Source of the DNA: an uncultured Porphyromonadaceae bacterium
Lineage (GTDB): Bacteria > Bacteroidota > Bacteroidia > Bacteroidales > Muribaculaceae
Direction: 5' to 3'
DNA length: 10,037 nucleotides
NCBI GenBank assembly: GCA_905212215.1
Contig: CAJMDR010000044.1
Coordinates: 1-10,037 of the forward strand
Shown piece by piece: positions 1 through 7,347 of the stretch (position 1 is its first letter; each line of letters starts with the position of its first letter). The notes under the pieces are model-generated. The model searched no databases. It saw only the letters and a program-made list of their open reading frames with translations, and was not told where the DNA came from. The position numbers were made by a program, and so were the translations under genes.

Positions 1-2302
1 CCTCGCCGCTGCCTTTGTCGTTAAAGGCAGTCACTTCCCAGGTATGCTCACCGGCCGCAGGGATCGCATCGTCGTTCCAGGAGAATTTTGCTCCGGGAGC
101 TATGTCGCTTACAGTGTGGACCAGCACATTGTCGCGCTTGATCTCTATTTTGGATATTGACGCAAGCGTGGTGCCCCCTACAGTTGTCAAAGGAGCCTTT
201 CCGGCCACGACAGCTTTATTGCTTCCGTCTGCCGCAGGAGTGACTGTGAGGTCGGTGATCTTTGCGGGCACATCTGCCTCAAGCGCCTCCTCAATGTGCA
301 GATTGTCCACATACAGATAGTACCTGTCTTTATCGGAGCAGCCATGGAGTCCTATATAATACATTCCGGATGTTGGAACCGAGAATGTTCCTTCCACATC
401 TGTGAATTTGTCCGATGATTTATATTCTTTGGGTTCAATAACCGTAATTGTCATGTTCTCCACAGTGGGCGCGTTGCCGGCCTTCACTTCAATGCGTTCA
501 GCGAAAGACTTCGTCTTGACTCCGAACGACACCTTGTACTTCTTTCCTGCCTGAAGCATGAACTGAGGTGTAATCGCCCAGTCATCCATATTCATCTCCT
601 TATTCCACTGTATTCTCAGTGTACCCCCTTCATCGGTGCTGTGCTGCCAGGTCTTTTTATCATTGTTCACGTCAATGATGGTGAAGTCAGACAGACTAGA
701 TGCATTGTCGAACGGCTCTGTATAAGGAAGCGCTGTGGTGCCGAGCTTGACTTTATTCGACTCGGTGGGTTCCGAAGCCATTCCGTCGTAATGGGTTATC
801 ACTGTATAGTAATATTCCACCCTGTCGGTGCCTACTGTCACCGGATCATTCAAAGAGGTAGCCGAAGTGTTGGCCGCCACTACTTTCTCACCGGGGAAAC
901 GGGTAACGGTATATGTCACCTTCGAAGCGTCGAGACTGCCTCCTCCCAGGTTCTTTGTCACTGCAGGCCAGGAGACATTGAATCCGTTCTCCTGATAAGC
1001 TATTGTCACCGATTCAGGAGCCGCTGGATAAGCCCCCCCGGCAAAAGCAGTCACTGTTGCCTCTGCACCGTCGCCGGCCTCGTTGCTCACGAACACAGTG
1101 TATGTGATGCTCCCGGGCTTGGCCGCTGTGACATCAGCGCTCACATCGGCGCCATAAGCGGTCTGACCGCTCGCCACCACTTCTTTATTGGCGACTATCT
1201 TATAGGTCAAGGCACCTGAGGCAGCCGTGCCGCCGTATGTGGTGGTGGGACAGGTAAACGACACTTTTCCCTTCAGCAGGCCGTTTGCGAACTCTGCCTT
1301 GAGGTTGGTGACAGCGTCCGGAGCGTCATCGGCGGCAATAAACGGAACAAAAATTCCGCACACCTGGTCTTTGGATGCGAACTCTGCCAGACGTGTCGCC
1401 GCGCCTGTGGCGGTGTTTATCTCATACAGATACGCGTCGCCGGCCTCTGTCTTGACAGTCCAGAACATGCGGCCTGTAGAGGGATCTATTGTAGCTCCGG
1501 TGGCATAATACGGAGTCACGCCTGTAGAAGCCAGCTCCGTGGCGGCGCCTGTGGCCGGCGCAATCCTCAACACCTTGCCTGCCATGTCTATGGCATAGAT
1601 GTTCTTGTCATTGCCATAAGCCATGCCGTTCCATTGCGACGCACAGTCGCTGACGGCGGTCCATGTCAGCGATGTCATGTTGAGAATGCCATATTTCCAT
1701 TTCTGGGCATCTTTGTCGTAGTACTGCCCGTAGACAACGGTTCCATCCGTGCACAGTGCGTAAGGGATGGTAGCCTCGGTAATTTTCCCGGTGTGGTCCA
1801 CCGTCTCCCATGTCTTGGCGTCTCTGGTGACGTACATCCATGCAGTGATACCTGAGAAGGTAAGCTTGTAGAATAGATGGTAGACGCCATTCAGCACGAC
1901 AGCGGAGTTGTAGCCGTTCGACAGTCTTTCCGGCATTACGGAAGTGAAAGTGCCGTCAAGGCTTACCTGCCACATGCCTTGACGACCGGCATTGGAATAC
2001 TGAATGTTTCCGACCAGATTGATTGGCCTTCCCGCGCCGCGAGTCATGTCGCCAGACTTTCCGGGAAGGGGAAATGAAAGAGCTTCCGTACGGACACTCT
2101 TAAGATTGTGTGAAAACCCGGTGTAGCCGTCACAAATGCGAGACTCTGGTTCCAGACTCTCTTTCTGTGAATGTGCCACCCGCAGCGCCTCTTGAGACTG
2201 AGGACGTGACGTCGCCCTGACATTCATCTGCGCCTGCAGGCCGGAAGCCGCGGTCGCTGTCATTGTCAGGAAGACTAACGAGTAAGATAGAAACTTTCTC
2301 AT
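1..2302 (-). CDS. Secreted multidomain surface protein with FN3-like and choice-of-anchor J-like domains (partial, C-terminus outside window)
   Basis: One frame stays open from an ATG at 2302 to the left edge (767 full codons, no stop), so the C-terminus is missing. Residues 1-24 form a Sec signal peptide (MRKFLSYSLVFLTMTATAAS, then GLQA before Q25). Residues about 90-324 hold repeated short Trp/Tyr-rich strands with Asp-Gly and Thr-Gly turns, resembling a beta-propeller. Residues about 325-423 and 424-519 look like fibronectin type III domains. Residues about 520-670 resemble a choice-of-anchor J/cleaved-adhesin domain, with a DDWAITPQF motif near 571 and a YYLYVDNLHIEE end. A further FN3-like domain starts near 671. 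In Bacteroidota such proteins are usually exported to the surface, often with a C-terminal type IX sorting domain; that part is not visible here. The role could be adhesion or glycan binding, but no catalytic residues are recognisable. The ATG is supported by the signal peptide directly behind it. The gene stands alone behind a long leader. Confidence 0.85.
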   Translation of the reverse strand, partial: MRKFLSYSLVFLTMTATAASGLQAQMNVRATSRPQSQEALRVAHSQKESLEPESRICDGYTGFSHNLKSVRTEALSFPLPGKSGDMTRGAGRPINLVGNIQYSNAGRQGMWQVSLDGTFTSVMPERLSNGYNSAVVLNGVYHLFYKLTFSGITAWMYVTRDAKTWETVDHTGKITEATIPYALCTDGTVVYGQYYDKDAQKWKYGILNMTSLTWTAVSDCASQWNGMAYGNDKNIYAIDMAGKVLRIAPATGAATELASTGVTPYYATGATIDPSTGRMFWTVKTEAGDAYLYEINTATGAATRLAEFASKDQVCGIFVPFIAADDAPDAVTNLKAEFANGLLKGKVSFTCPTTTYGGTAASGALTYKIVANKEVVASGQTAYGADVSADVTAAKPGSITYTVFVSNEAGDGAEATVTAFAGGAYPAAPESVTIAYQENGFNVSWPAVTKNLGGGSLDASKVTYTVTRFPGEKVVAANTSATSLNDPVTVGTDRVEYYYTVITHYDGMASEPTESNKVKLGTTALPYTEPFDNASSLSDFTIIDVNNDKKTWQHSTDEGGTLRIQWNKEMNMDDWAITPQFMLQAGKKYKVSFGVKTKSFAERIEVKAGNAPTVENMTITVIEPKEYKSSDKFTDVEGTFSVPTSGMYYIGLHGCSDKDRYYLYVDNLHIEEALEADVPAKITDLTVTPAADGSNKAVVAGKAPLTTVGGTTLASISKIEIKRDNVLVHTVSDIAPGAKFSWNDDAIPAAGEHTWEVTAFNDKGSGE

Positions 2303-2337
2303 GGTTAGTACGAATTAGGGAATTGCTCGTTACCGGA

Positions 2338-2369
2338 CTTCCCGGAGTGCAACTCCTTAACTCCGGAAG
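2338..2369 (-). other. Leader hairpin upstream of the surface-protein gene
   Basis: In the minus-strand RNA, CUUCCGGAGU (2369-2360) pairs with ACUCCGGGAAG (2348-2338), giving ten Watson-Crick pairs with one bulged G. The stem can be lengthened by a G-U and a G-C pair. The 11-nt loop (2359-2349) contains AAGGAG, a Shine-Dalgarno-like word about 50 nt before the ATG and not followed by a suitable ATG. No U-tract follows, so it is not a simple terminator. A role in mRNA stability or translation control is inference. Confidence 0.5.
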
Positions 2370-2645
2370 CCAGAACTTTTTCTTGGTTTCTTCTGATTTC
2401 TCCTTTTGTAACTTGAATATGCAAGCAGGGAAGCAAGCAGGAGGCGTCGTCATGATTGCGAGACTTGAGAAACAAGACTTGACATCTTATGTTGTCAGGA
2501 CTCGCCTATATGCCCATTGTTGTCTTTGTACTCTTTTTCTCAACACCGTTTCTGTGATTCAACCCGATGGTCTTATGCCTTCAGGATAATCCGATACGGA
2601 AACTGTAGCGCTGTTTAACTACATCTTTTGGGACAAATCAATAAG

Positions 2646-2678
2646 CAAAATTATACAAATTCAAATTACCCCCCCCAA
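2646..2678 (-). promoter_or_regulatory. Bacteroidota-type promoter of the surface-protein gene, with G8 run in the spacer
   Basis: On the minus strand a -7 box TAATTTTG (2653-2646) fits the consensus TAnnTTTG. A TTG that could serve as the -33 element lies at 2678-2676, giving a 22-bp spacer, slightly longer than the roughly 20 bp expected. A run of eight G (2676-2669) begins inside the TTG and fills the start of the spacer. It is the only perfect -7 match I found between here and the ATG, which implies transcription start near 2640 and a leader of about 340 nt. The match is by eye. Confidence 0.5.
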
Positions 2679-2698
2679 TTTAACACACTTTAACTCAG

Positions 2699-2714
2699 CT
2701 AAATACTTATTTAG
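2699..2714. promoter_or_regulatory. AT-rich dyad, candidate operator
   Basis: CTAAATA and TATTTAG form perfect 7-bp inverted arms around a 2-bp centre (CT). The dyad lies 20 bp upstream of the presumed -33 element of the surface-protein gene, centred near -66 from the inferred transcription start. That is a typical position for an activator bound upstream of the polymerase. It could also be a chance palindrome in AT-rich DNA or part of the 3' end of the CNNM transcript. The regulator is unknown. Confidence 0.35.
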
Positions 2715-2861
2715 ACTTTCATAATGACAATTATATCCACAAAAGGCATACACGGTCAGCAGCCTTTGGTTCCTTCGGTATAAGCCACGACAAAACGGAT
2801 TTATTTCAGAAGCATTCAGTAACGAGGCTCAACGACAGCGTTCTTCCGGATGTGACAGAGG

Positions 2862-4154
2862 TCAAAAGGTTTTCTGGGTTTCCGTAGAATTTATTTTCTG
2901 GACAAGGACAAGTTCTATTCGGGAATCGGTGCGGCTGAGAACAGTGAAGCGGAGACCGTTAATCTCCACTGGCACTCCTTTCTGGGGGAATGCCTCAAGG
3001 GTCTCAAGCAGGTAGCCTGCCAGAGTGTGGTACTGATCCGATTCGGGAATATGGAGGTTCAGCTCATCATTGAGGCGCTCAATTTCGGCACGACCCGATA
3101 TTTCGTAATCTCCCTCAGGAAGACGACGGAAAGTAAGGCGTTTGCGGTCGTGTTCATCTTCTATCTCGCCGAAGATTTCTTCCACGAGGTCTTCAAGGGT
3201 GACGAGTCCGGATGTGCCACCGAATTCGTCTATGACAATGGACATGGAGCGTTTCTCGGCGAGCATACGCTGCATGAGGCTGTCGGCGAGCCTTGTCTCG
3301 GGGGTGAAGATGACAGGTTTGAGGCGTGTGCGCCAGTCTATGTCGGGATTAAACAGCTCGGAGACGTGAATATAGCCTACAATATCATCTATATCGGCAC
3401 GGAAGACCACAATCTTGCTGAGTCCCGTACGTACGAAGGTGCGTATCAGTTCATGGCGGGTGGTTGTCTGCAGATTCACTGCTACAATTTCGTTGCGGGG
3501 GGTCATGCACTCCCCTACCTGTGTGTGCTTGAAGTCGAGAGCATTCTGGAAAATTTTCACCTCGTTCTCCACTTCGTGCTTATGCGGGTTGCGGTCTATG
3601 GACTGCTGTATGTAGTCGTCGATCTGCTCGAAAGTCAGCTTCTGCGAGTCGGACTGCTGCTCTTTTATTCCAAAAATGTGCATGAGTCCTTTCGAAAGCA
3701 TGGATGTGAACCACGACAACGGATAGAGGGTCCAGTATATCAGCCACAACGGAAAGGCGAAAAGCCTCATGGTGAAGTTGGGGTTGATGCGGAAGATAGT
3801 CTTCGGGAAAAACTCGCCCGTTATGAGTATGATGAGAGTGGATATGACGGTGTTGAGGATGAGAAGCAATGCTTCTGAATCTGGAAACCAATGCTGTATT
3901 ATGGGGTTGAGGATGAAGGATATGGCTATGCCGTAGATTACCAAAGCAACGTTATTGCCGACAAGGAGTGTGGAGATGAACATGTCGGCCTGATGCGAGA
4001 AGCCTTGCAGGATGCGGCTGACGAGCCCGCGGCGTGTGGCGTCAATTTTTATCTTCACCTTGTTGGACTGCACGAAGGCAATCTCGGCGCCGGAGAATAG
4101 CGCTGAGAAGATGATTGCTACCAGAGTGATAATTATCGCAACCGGAAGGTCCAT
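2862..4154 (-). CDS. CNNM/CorC-type membrane protein with CBS domains (hemolysin family)
   Basis: The protein has 430 residues. Residues 1-165 form the CNNM (DUF21) transmembrane domain, with the SGAE motif at 21-24 near the end of the first helix, hydrophobic stretches near 58-85 and 95-112, the family motif GEFFPK at 113-118 and a last hydrophobic stretch near 132-150. A CBS pair spans about 213-335, including MTPR at 217-220 and the acidic segment [20 protein letters not shown] (309-328). Residues about 345-420 match the CorC_HlyC associated domain. Relatives are inner-membrane proteins linked to magnesium or other divalent-cation transport and bind adenine nucleotides through the CBS pair; the old name hemolysin is misleading. 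The gliding protein GldE shares this architecture, so the substrate cannot be fixed. It follows lptC by 41 bp and is probably the last gene of that operon. The start is an ATG just before the first helix. Confidence 0.88.
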   Translation of the reverse strand: MDLPVAIIITLVAIIFSALFSGAEIAFVQSNKVKIKIDATRRGLVSRILQGFSHQADMFISTLLVGNNVALVIYGIAISFILNPIIQHWFPDSEALLLILNTVISTLIILITGEFFPKTIFRINPNFTMRLFAFPLWLIYWTLYPLSWFTSMLSKGLMHIFGIKEQQSDSQKLTFEQIDDYIQQSIDRNPHKHEVENEVKIFQNALDFKHTQVGECMTPRNEIVAVNLQTTTRHELIRTFVRTGLSKIVVFRADIDDIVGYIHVSELFNPDIDWRTRLKPVIFTPETRLADSLMQRMLAEKRSMSIVIDEFGGTSGLVTLEDLVEEIFGEIEDEHDRKRLTFRRLPEGDYEISGRAEIERLNDELNLHIPESDQYHTLAGYLLETLEAFPQKGVPVEINGLRFTVLSRTDSRIELVLVQKINSTETQKTF

Positions 4155-4195
4155 GATTTTATATATATAATGTGTTAAGGTGAATGAAAGTTCTG

Positions 4196-4840
4196 TCAGT
4201 CGGCTGATGCGGCTGCCGTAGCAGCCTGTTGCACTGCCTGTGCTGGTACGTTCCCAGGGGTGCCTGGAATGCCGGAACGCACCTGGTCGGTGTTAAGAGG
4301 GAATATGCCTTTGGGCTTGATAACGGTGTATTGACGGAGCTGGTCATCGGAGCGGAAGCCATCCCCCTCAAGCATGTGTGTGGCATTCTCTATATGGATG
4401 AACTCTTCGGTGTAGAGCATGTGAGTGCGCTCGTTCCAGAAGAGTTGCTGGGTCTGGAAGAGGTCGGCTGGGGCTCTTGTTATCTCCACCCTTCCGTCAA
4501 GGCGCCATAGCCTCTGGTTCTTGAGATAGAGTGCGGAGTCGGCAGCCACGGTGGCTATGACGTTGTTGAAGCGGTCGAAACGGCGCAGATACAGACCCTG
4601 CGGGAAACGCCAGTAAGGGGTGTCTACGTTCTCATAAACCAGCCATAGGGGCGATACAATCCTGTACTGTACTATGCCGGAGTCGGAGATGAGAGTGTTG
4701 ACGTTGGTGGTCTTCATGGTGGGAATCTTTTTGGAATCGAGGTTCCCCACGTCCACTTTCTTCTCTTCCCGACACCCGACAAAGGCGGTGGCTATAAGCA
4801 GCAACGCGGCAAAAGCGAGTGCTTTTGCCACGAAGGTCAT
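4196..4840 (-). CDS. lptC: LPS export ABC transporter periplasmic protein LptC (lipoprotein form)
   Basis: This is a 214-residue protein of the LptC family, which links the LptB2FG extractor in the inner membrane to the LptA bridge that carries LPS to the outer membrane. Residues 1-22 form a lipoprotein signal peptide ending in a lipobox-like FVG before Cys23; the residues after it are REEKK. Residues about 60-182 match the beta-jellyroll, with features such as FPQGLYLRRFD (79-89), the stretch ADLFQTQQLFWNE and the closing GDGFRSDD segment. The last 30 or so residues are rich in Ala, Gln and Pro and are probably disordered. I chose the ATG at 4840: it lies 8 bp after the upstream stop and directly precedes the signal peptide. 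An in-frame TTG at 4870 would add ten polar residues and overlap the upstream gene, so it is less likely. The low-complexity tail is unusual. Confidence 0.85.
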   Translation of the reverse strand: MTFVAKALAFAALLLIATAFVGCREEKKVDVGNLDSKKIPTMKTTNVNTLISDSGIVQYRIVSPLWLVYENVDTPYWRFPQGLYLRRFDRFNNVIATVAADSALYLKNQRLWRLDGRVEITRAPADLFQTQQLFWNERTHMLYTEEFIHIENATHMLEGDGFRSDDQLRQYTVIKPKGIFPLNTDQVRSGIPGTPGNVPAQAVQQAATAAASAD

Positions 4841-4848
4841 GGTGGGTT

Positions 4849-6120
4849 TTATTTGAGTTTTCTCTTCCAAAACCAGACTTCGTTGAAGTTAACGCCCAGC
4901 GTTATGTTGAAATAGTTTTCAGAAACGAGTTTCTGTGGCGATGCCTGACGGTGTTTCCACTCCAGACCGAGGTTGATGAGAGTGCGGCCTTCAGGGGTTG
5001 GGAATCCAAAACCGGCGGTGACACCGTATTCCTTGACTTTGTTGCCGTTTATCTTCAGATAGTCGTTGACGTAATAGGCGCCGAGACGGTATGTTATTTT
5101 CTTGAGATAGCTCCCGCGCACCTTGGGAGTATATTCAGCGCCAAGGCCAACCCTCCAGCGGTTCTCGAAATTCATACCCTGGAAAATGGTCTTGCCATCG
5201 GCATCAAGCAACGGTGAATATTTGGCTTTCGACCAGTCCTGGAAGAGGAAGTCAGCCTCCACCATGAAGTGCGAGGTGCGGTCGTGGGCATACGATATGC
5301 CGGCGCCGAAGGTATTGGGACGGTAATAGCGGCCACCCATGTGCTGCAGCCCCACGGTATCGGGCGTAGTGTTGCTGCCGGACTGAATGTTCTGGAAAGT
5401 AGCCCAGGTGGTGCCGTGCATCGACATCTTAGGCGAATAAATCATTCCGACGGTCATCTTAGAGGTCCTTTTCCACCGATATGAATACTGTAGACCGAAG
5501 GTGACGTCGAAGTCACGAATCTGCATCACATGCTCGAAGAGGGAAGAGTTCTCGCCCTGCGGAATGGCATAGGTCGAGTTGGTGATGGTGCCGAAGTTAT
5601 AGCTGAAATTGGCGCCTACGCTGAGGCCGAACCACTGCCCTGCCAATCCTGCGTAAGCCTGGTTTATGTCGCCCGCGCCCTGGTTCTGCCGTGTGCCGTG
5701 GGCAATATCGGAACCGAAGGCATAGCCTACCGAAGAGTATGGAATAAGGCCTATGGAGCCGCCCACATGACGTGAGAAGGGGAACTGCATTGTCACATAG
5801 TCAAGGCCGCCTCCGGTCTTTTGCTCGCTGTTGTCGCCATCCTTGGTCCAGAGCATGGAAATATCGGCGCCCATATCAAAGAGGAACGTCAGCGAGTCGA
5901 TAGAGGCGTAGGAAGCGGGATTCATGGCGTTTATCTGCCTCCCGGAATTCATGGCGATGCCCACACCGCCCATCTGTCGCTGCATGGAGGTAGCGCGGTC
6001 GTTCAGTATGCCGTAGCCATACATTGAATATGGAGTGACGGCGTTCTGGGCCGAAGAATCAACGGTGGCGGCACACACTATGGCGGTTGCCGCGAGGGCT
6101 ATCTTAAGAAATCGTTTCAT
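4849..6120 (-). CDS. FadL-like outer-membrane beta-barrel protein
   Basis: The 423-residue protein starts with a Sec signal peptide (1-24, cut after SSA). Residues 45-80 contain MGGVGIAM (50-57) and NPASYASIDSLTF (67-79), which resemble the N-terminal part of the FadL/OmpP1 family, where a plug precedes the barrel. The rest consists of alternating strands with aromatic ends and short polar turns, as in a barrel of about 14 strands, and ends in an aromatic strand (NEVWFW) followed by a basic tail. FadL proteins pass hydrophobic molecules across the outer membrane; the substrate here is unknown. The start overlaps the end of coaX by 17 bp and the stop lies 8 bp before lptC, so the protein is probably made together with the LPS export factor. 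It could also be a barrel of another family with a similar N-terminus. Confidence 0.75.
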   Translation of the reverse strand: MKRFLKIALAATAIVCAATVDSSAQNAVTPYSMYGYGILNDRATSMQRQMGGVGIAMNSGRQINAMNPASYASIDSLTFLFDMGADISMLWTKDGDNSEQKTGGGLDYVTMQFPFSRHVGGSIGLIPYSSVGYAFGSDIAHGTRQNQGAGDINQAYAGLAGQWFGLSVGANFSYNFGTITNSTYAIPQGENSSLFEHVMQIRDFDVTFGLQYSYRWKRTSKMTVGMIYSPKMSMHGTTWATFQNIQSGSNTTPDTVGLQHMGGRYYRPNTFGAGISYAHDRTSHFMVEADFLFQDWSKAKYSPLLDADGKTIFQGMNFENRWRVGLGAEYTPKVRGSYLKKITYRLGAYYVNDYLKINGNKVKEYGVTAGFGFPTPEGRTLINLGLEWKHRQASPQKLVSENYFNITLGVNFNEVWFWKRKLK

Positions 6121-6856
6121 TGTATCGGAAAATGCGGTTCAGTCCATGGGCCACTAAAGCCGGGACGCATAAGGGATGAAGGTGTTCGAGGAGGGAGGAA
6201 AGAGCATCGGCGTCGCCTCCGGTAAGCAGGAGACGGCAATCGGGGAAAATATTCTTAGCTTTGACAAACGTGGCGGCTATCTGGTCCACCACGCCCTCTA
6301 CTGCGCCGCAACGCAGTGCGTCGGCGGTGGTAAGGGGAAAGGTCTCGAGTTTGTCGGAGGTGCTCCACTCTACTTTCGGGAGCCTTGCCGTATACTGATG
6401 CATGGCATTCAGCCTCATCTCTATTCCCGGCGAGATTGTCCCGCCGCAAAAAGCAGGTTCGGCGGAGAGCAGGTCGAGAGTGAGCGCAGTTCCGGCATCG
6501 GCTATCAGCAATGGAATGCCGGCATACAACGCCGAGGCACCTACGGCAGCGGCAAGCCTGTCCACACCGAGGGTGGACTGTGATTCGTACTTGTTCTTCA
6601 GTGGTACGGGAGTGGAGGGAGTGAGGAGTATGAAGCTTTCATCGGAGAGGAGGCGCAATGTCTCCACAAACCGGGCGTCAATGCCTGCCACGGAAGCGAA
6701 TATTACGCCGTCGAGGTCATCTTTACCTAACAGAGCAGGCAGCACGTCAAGATCCGGTTCCTGCGAATGCGAGGAACGCAGAAGCCGGCTGTCGCAGTCG
6801 AAGATGGAATATTTTACGCTGCTGTTGCCCTGGTCAACAGTGAGAATCACTCCCAT
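6104..6856 (-). CDS. coaX: Type III pantothenate kinase
   Basis: This cytoplasmic enzyme phosphorylates pantothenate, the first step of coenzyme A synthesis. The 250 residues match the family's usual length. Visible motifs are the phosphate loop DQGNSSVK (8-15), the pantothenate-binding GVDR (97-100) with the presumed catalytic Asp99, DAGTALT (120-126), GGTISPG (138-144) and the adenosine-side TGGDA (212-216). Together these define the ASKHA-fold type III enzyme, which unlike type I is not inhibited by CoA and usually needs a monovalent cation. The ATG shares one base with the TAA of the upstream membrane-protein gene (TAATG), and its own stop lies inside the start of the barrel gene, so translation is likely coupled on both sides. 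Confidence 0.95.
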   Translation of the reverse strand: MGVILTVDQGNSSVKYSIFDCDSRLLRSSHSQEPDLDVLPALLGKDDLDGVIFASVAGIDARFVETLRLLSDESFILLTPSTPVPLKNKYESQSTLGVDRLAAAVGASALYAGIPLLIADAGTALTLDLLSAEPAFCGGTISPGIEMRLNAMHQYTARLPKVEWSTSDKLETFPLTTADALRCGAVEGVVDQIAATFVKAKNIFPDCRLLLTGGDADALSSLLEHLHPLCVPALVAHGLNRIFRYNETIS

Positions 6857-7335
6857 TATTTCTTATCCTCCGCAGGCTTGTTCTTCAGTTTCTTTTCCTG
6901 GGCGTAGATGAGCCACGAGGCTATGATCTGTATCATGGCACCCGCCAGGGTGAAGAGTATGGTCTTATTGATAACTGCGAGGGGACCTGCCGTGGGTCCG
7001 AGGTGTTCCTCGCTGTAGAACCAGAAAGCGGCACCTGTCATGAAGCATACGCCTGCCCAGAACTCCATGCGGCGCAGTCTGCGGAGCCTTACCGGCTCGT
7101 TGCGGCCTGATGCGCTTATCACTCTCGCCACGATATACACAAATGTCCCGGCGGAATAAATCCATTTGAAAGGCGTGAGGGCTTCCGGGTCGGTGAGGCT
7201 GAAGAGCGGTATCATCAACCCTGCGCAGATGAGCAGCATGCCTATGGCGGCGGCATTCTCGGCCATCTGCATAATTTTCTTGCGGCGCGGCGAAAGCTCC
7301 ACGGCTGCCGGTTTCTCTTTCTTGCTTTTGCTCAT
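6856..7335 (-). CDS. Unrecognised four-helix membrane protein
   Basis: I do not recognise this 159-residue protein. It has a lysine-rich N-terminus (SKSKKEK), four hydrophobic segments at about 27-47, 56-74, 91-107 and 124-145, a strongly basic loop between the second and third (RNEPVRLRRLRRME, 78-91) and a lysine-rich C-terminal tail. The charge pattern places both ends and the basic loop in the cytoplasm, so it should be an inner-membrane protein with two short external loops. No catalytic motif is visible. It lies 12 bp after the FtsB/DivIC-like gene and overlaps coaX by one base, so it belongs to this operon. A role in division or envelope upkeep is suggested only by context. Confidence 0.8.
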   Translation of the reverse strand: MSKSKKEKPAAVELSPRRKKIMQMAENAAAIGMLLICAGLMIPLFSLTDPEALTPFKWIYSAGTFVYIVARVISASGRNEPVRLRRLRRMEFWAGVCFMTGAAFWFYSEEHLGPTAGPLAVINKTILFTLAGAMIQIIASWLIYAQEKKLKNKPAEDKK

Positions 7336-7347
7336 GTCTACGGCTCT

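Larger units (their letters stand above)
2303..2861. other. 559-bp intergenic region: promoter and long leader of the surface-protein gene
   Basis: There is no credible gene here on either strand; the short open frames lack family resemblance and overlap the neighbours. The right part (about 2700-2861) is the 3' flank of the CNNM gene; I see no clear GC-rich terminator in it. The central part carries a dyad (2699-2714) and a minus-strand promoter (2646-2678). About 340 bp of untranslated leader then runs to the ATG at 2302. The leader holds a strong hairpin (2338-2369) and smaller repeats, for example TCAAGTCT twice on the minus strand (within 2460-2485). I do not recognise a known riboswitch class. 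Confidence 0.7.

Noticed and set aside
641..1219. 192-codon plus-strand open frame in the left part
   Set aside because: It lies opposite the continuous frame of the surface protein, which has a signal peptide and recognisable domains.
2130..2453. 107-codon minus-strand frame across the start of the surface-protein gene
   Set aside because: It overlaps the real start in another frame, lacks a signal peptide or family resemblance, and runs through the leader hairpin.
2480..2497. Inverted repeat TGACA ... TGTCA in the surface-protein leader
   Set aside because: The arms are only 5 bp and the position is inside the leader; it is not stronger than expected by chance.
3027..3878. 283-codon plus-strand open frame
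   Set aside because: It lies opposite the CNNM/CBS gene, whose motifs are clear, and its translation has no domain or membrane pattern.
4841..4870. Longer LptC start at a TTG codon (4870)
   Set aside because: It would overlap the upstream barrel gene and put ten polar residues before the signal peptide; the ATG at 4840 fits better.
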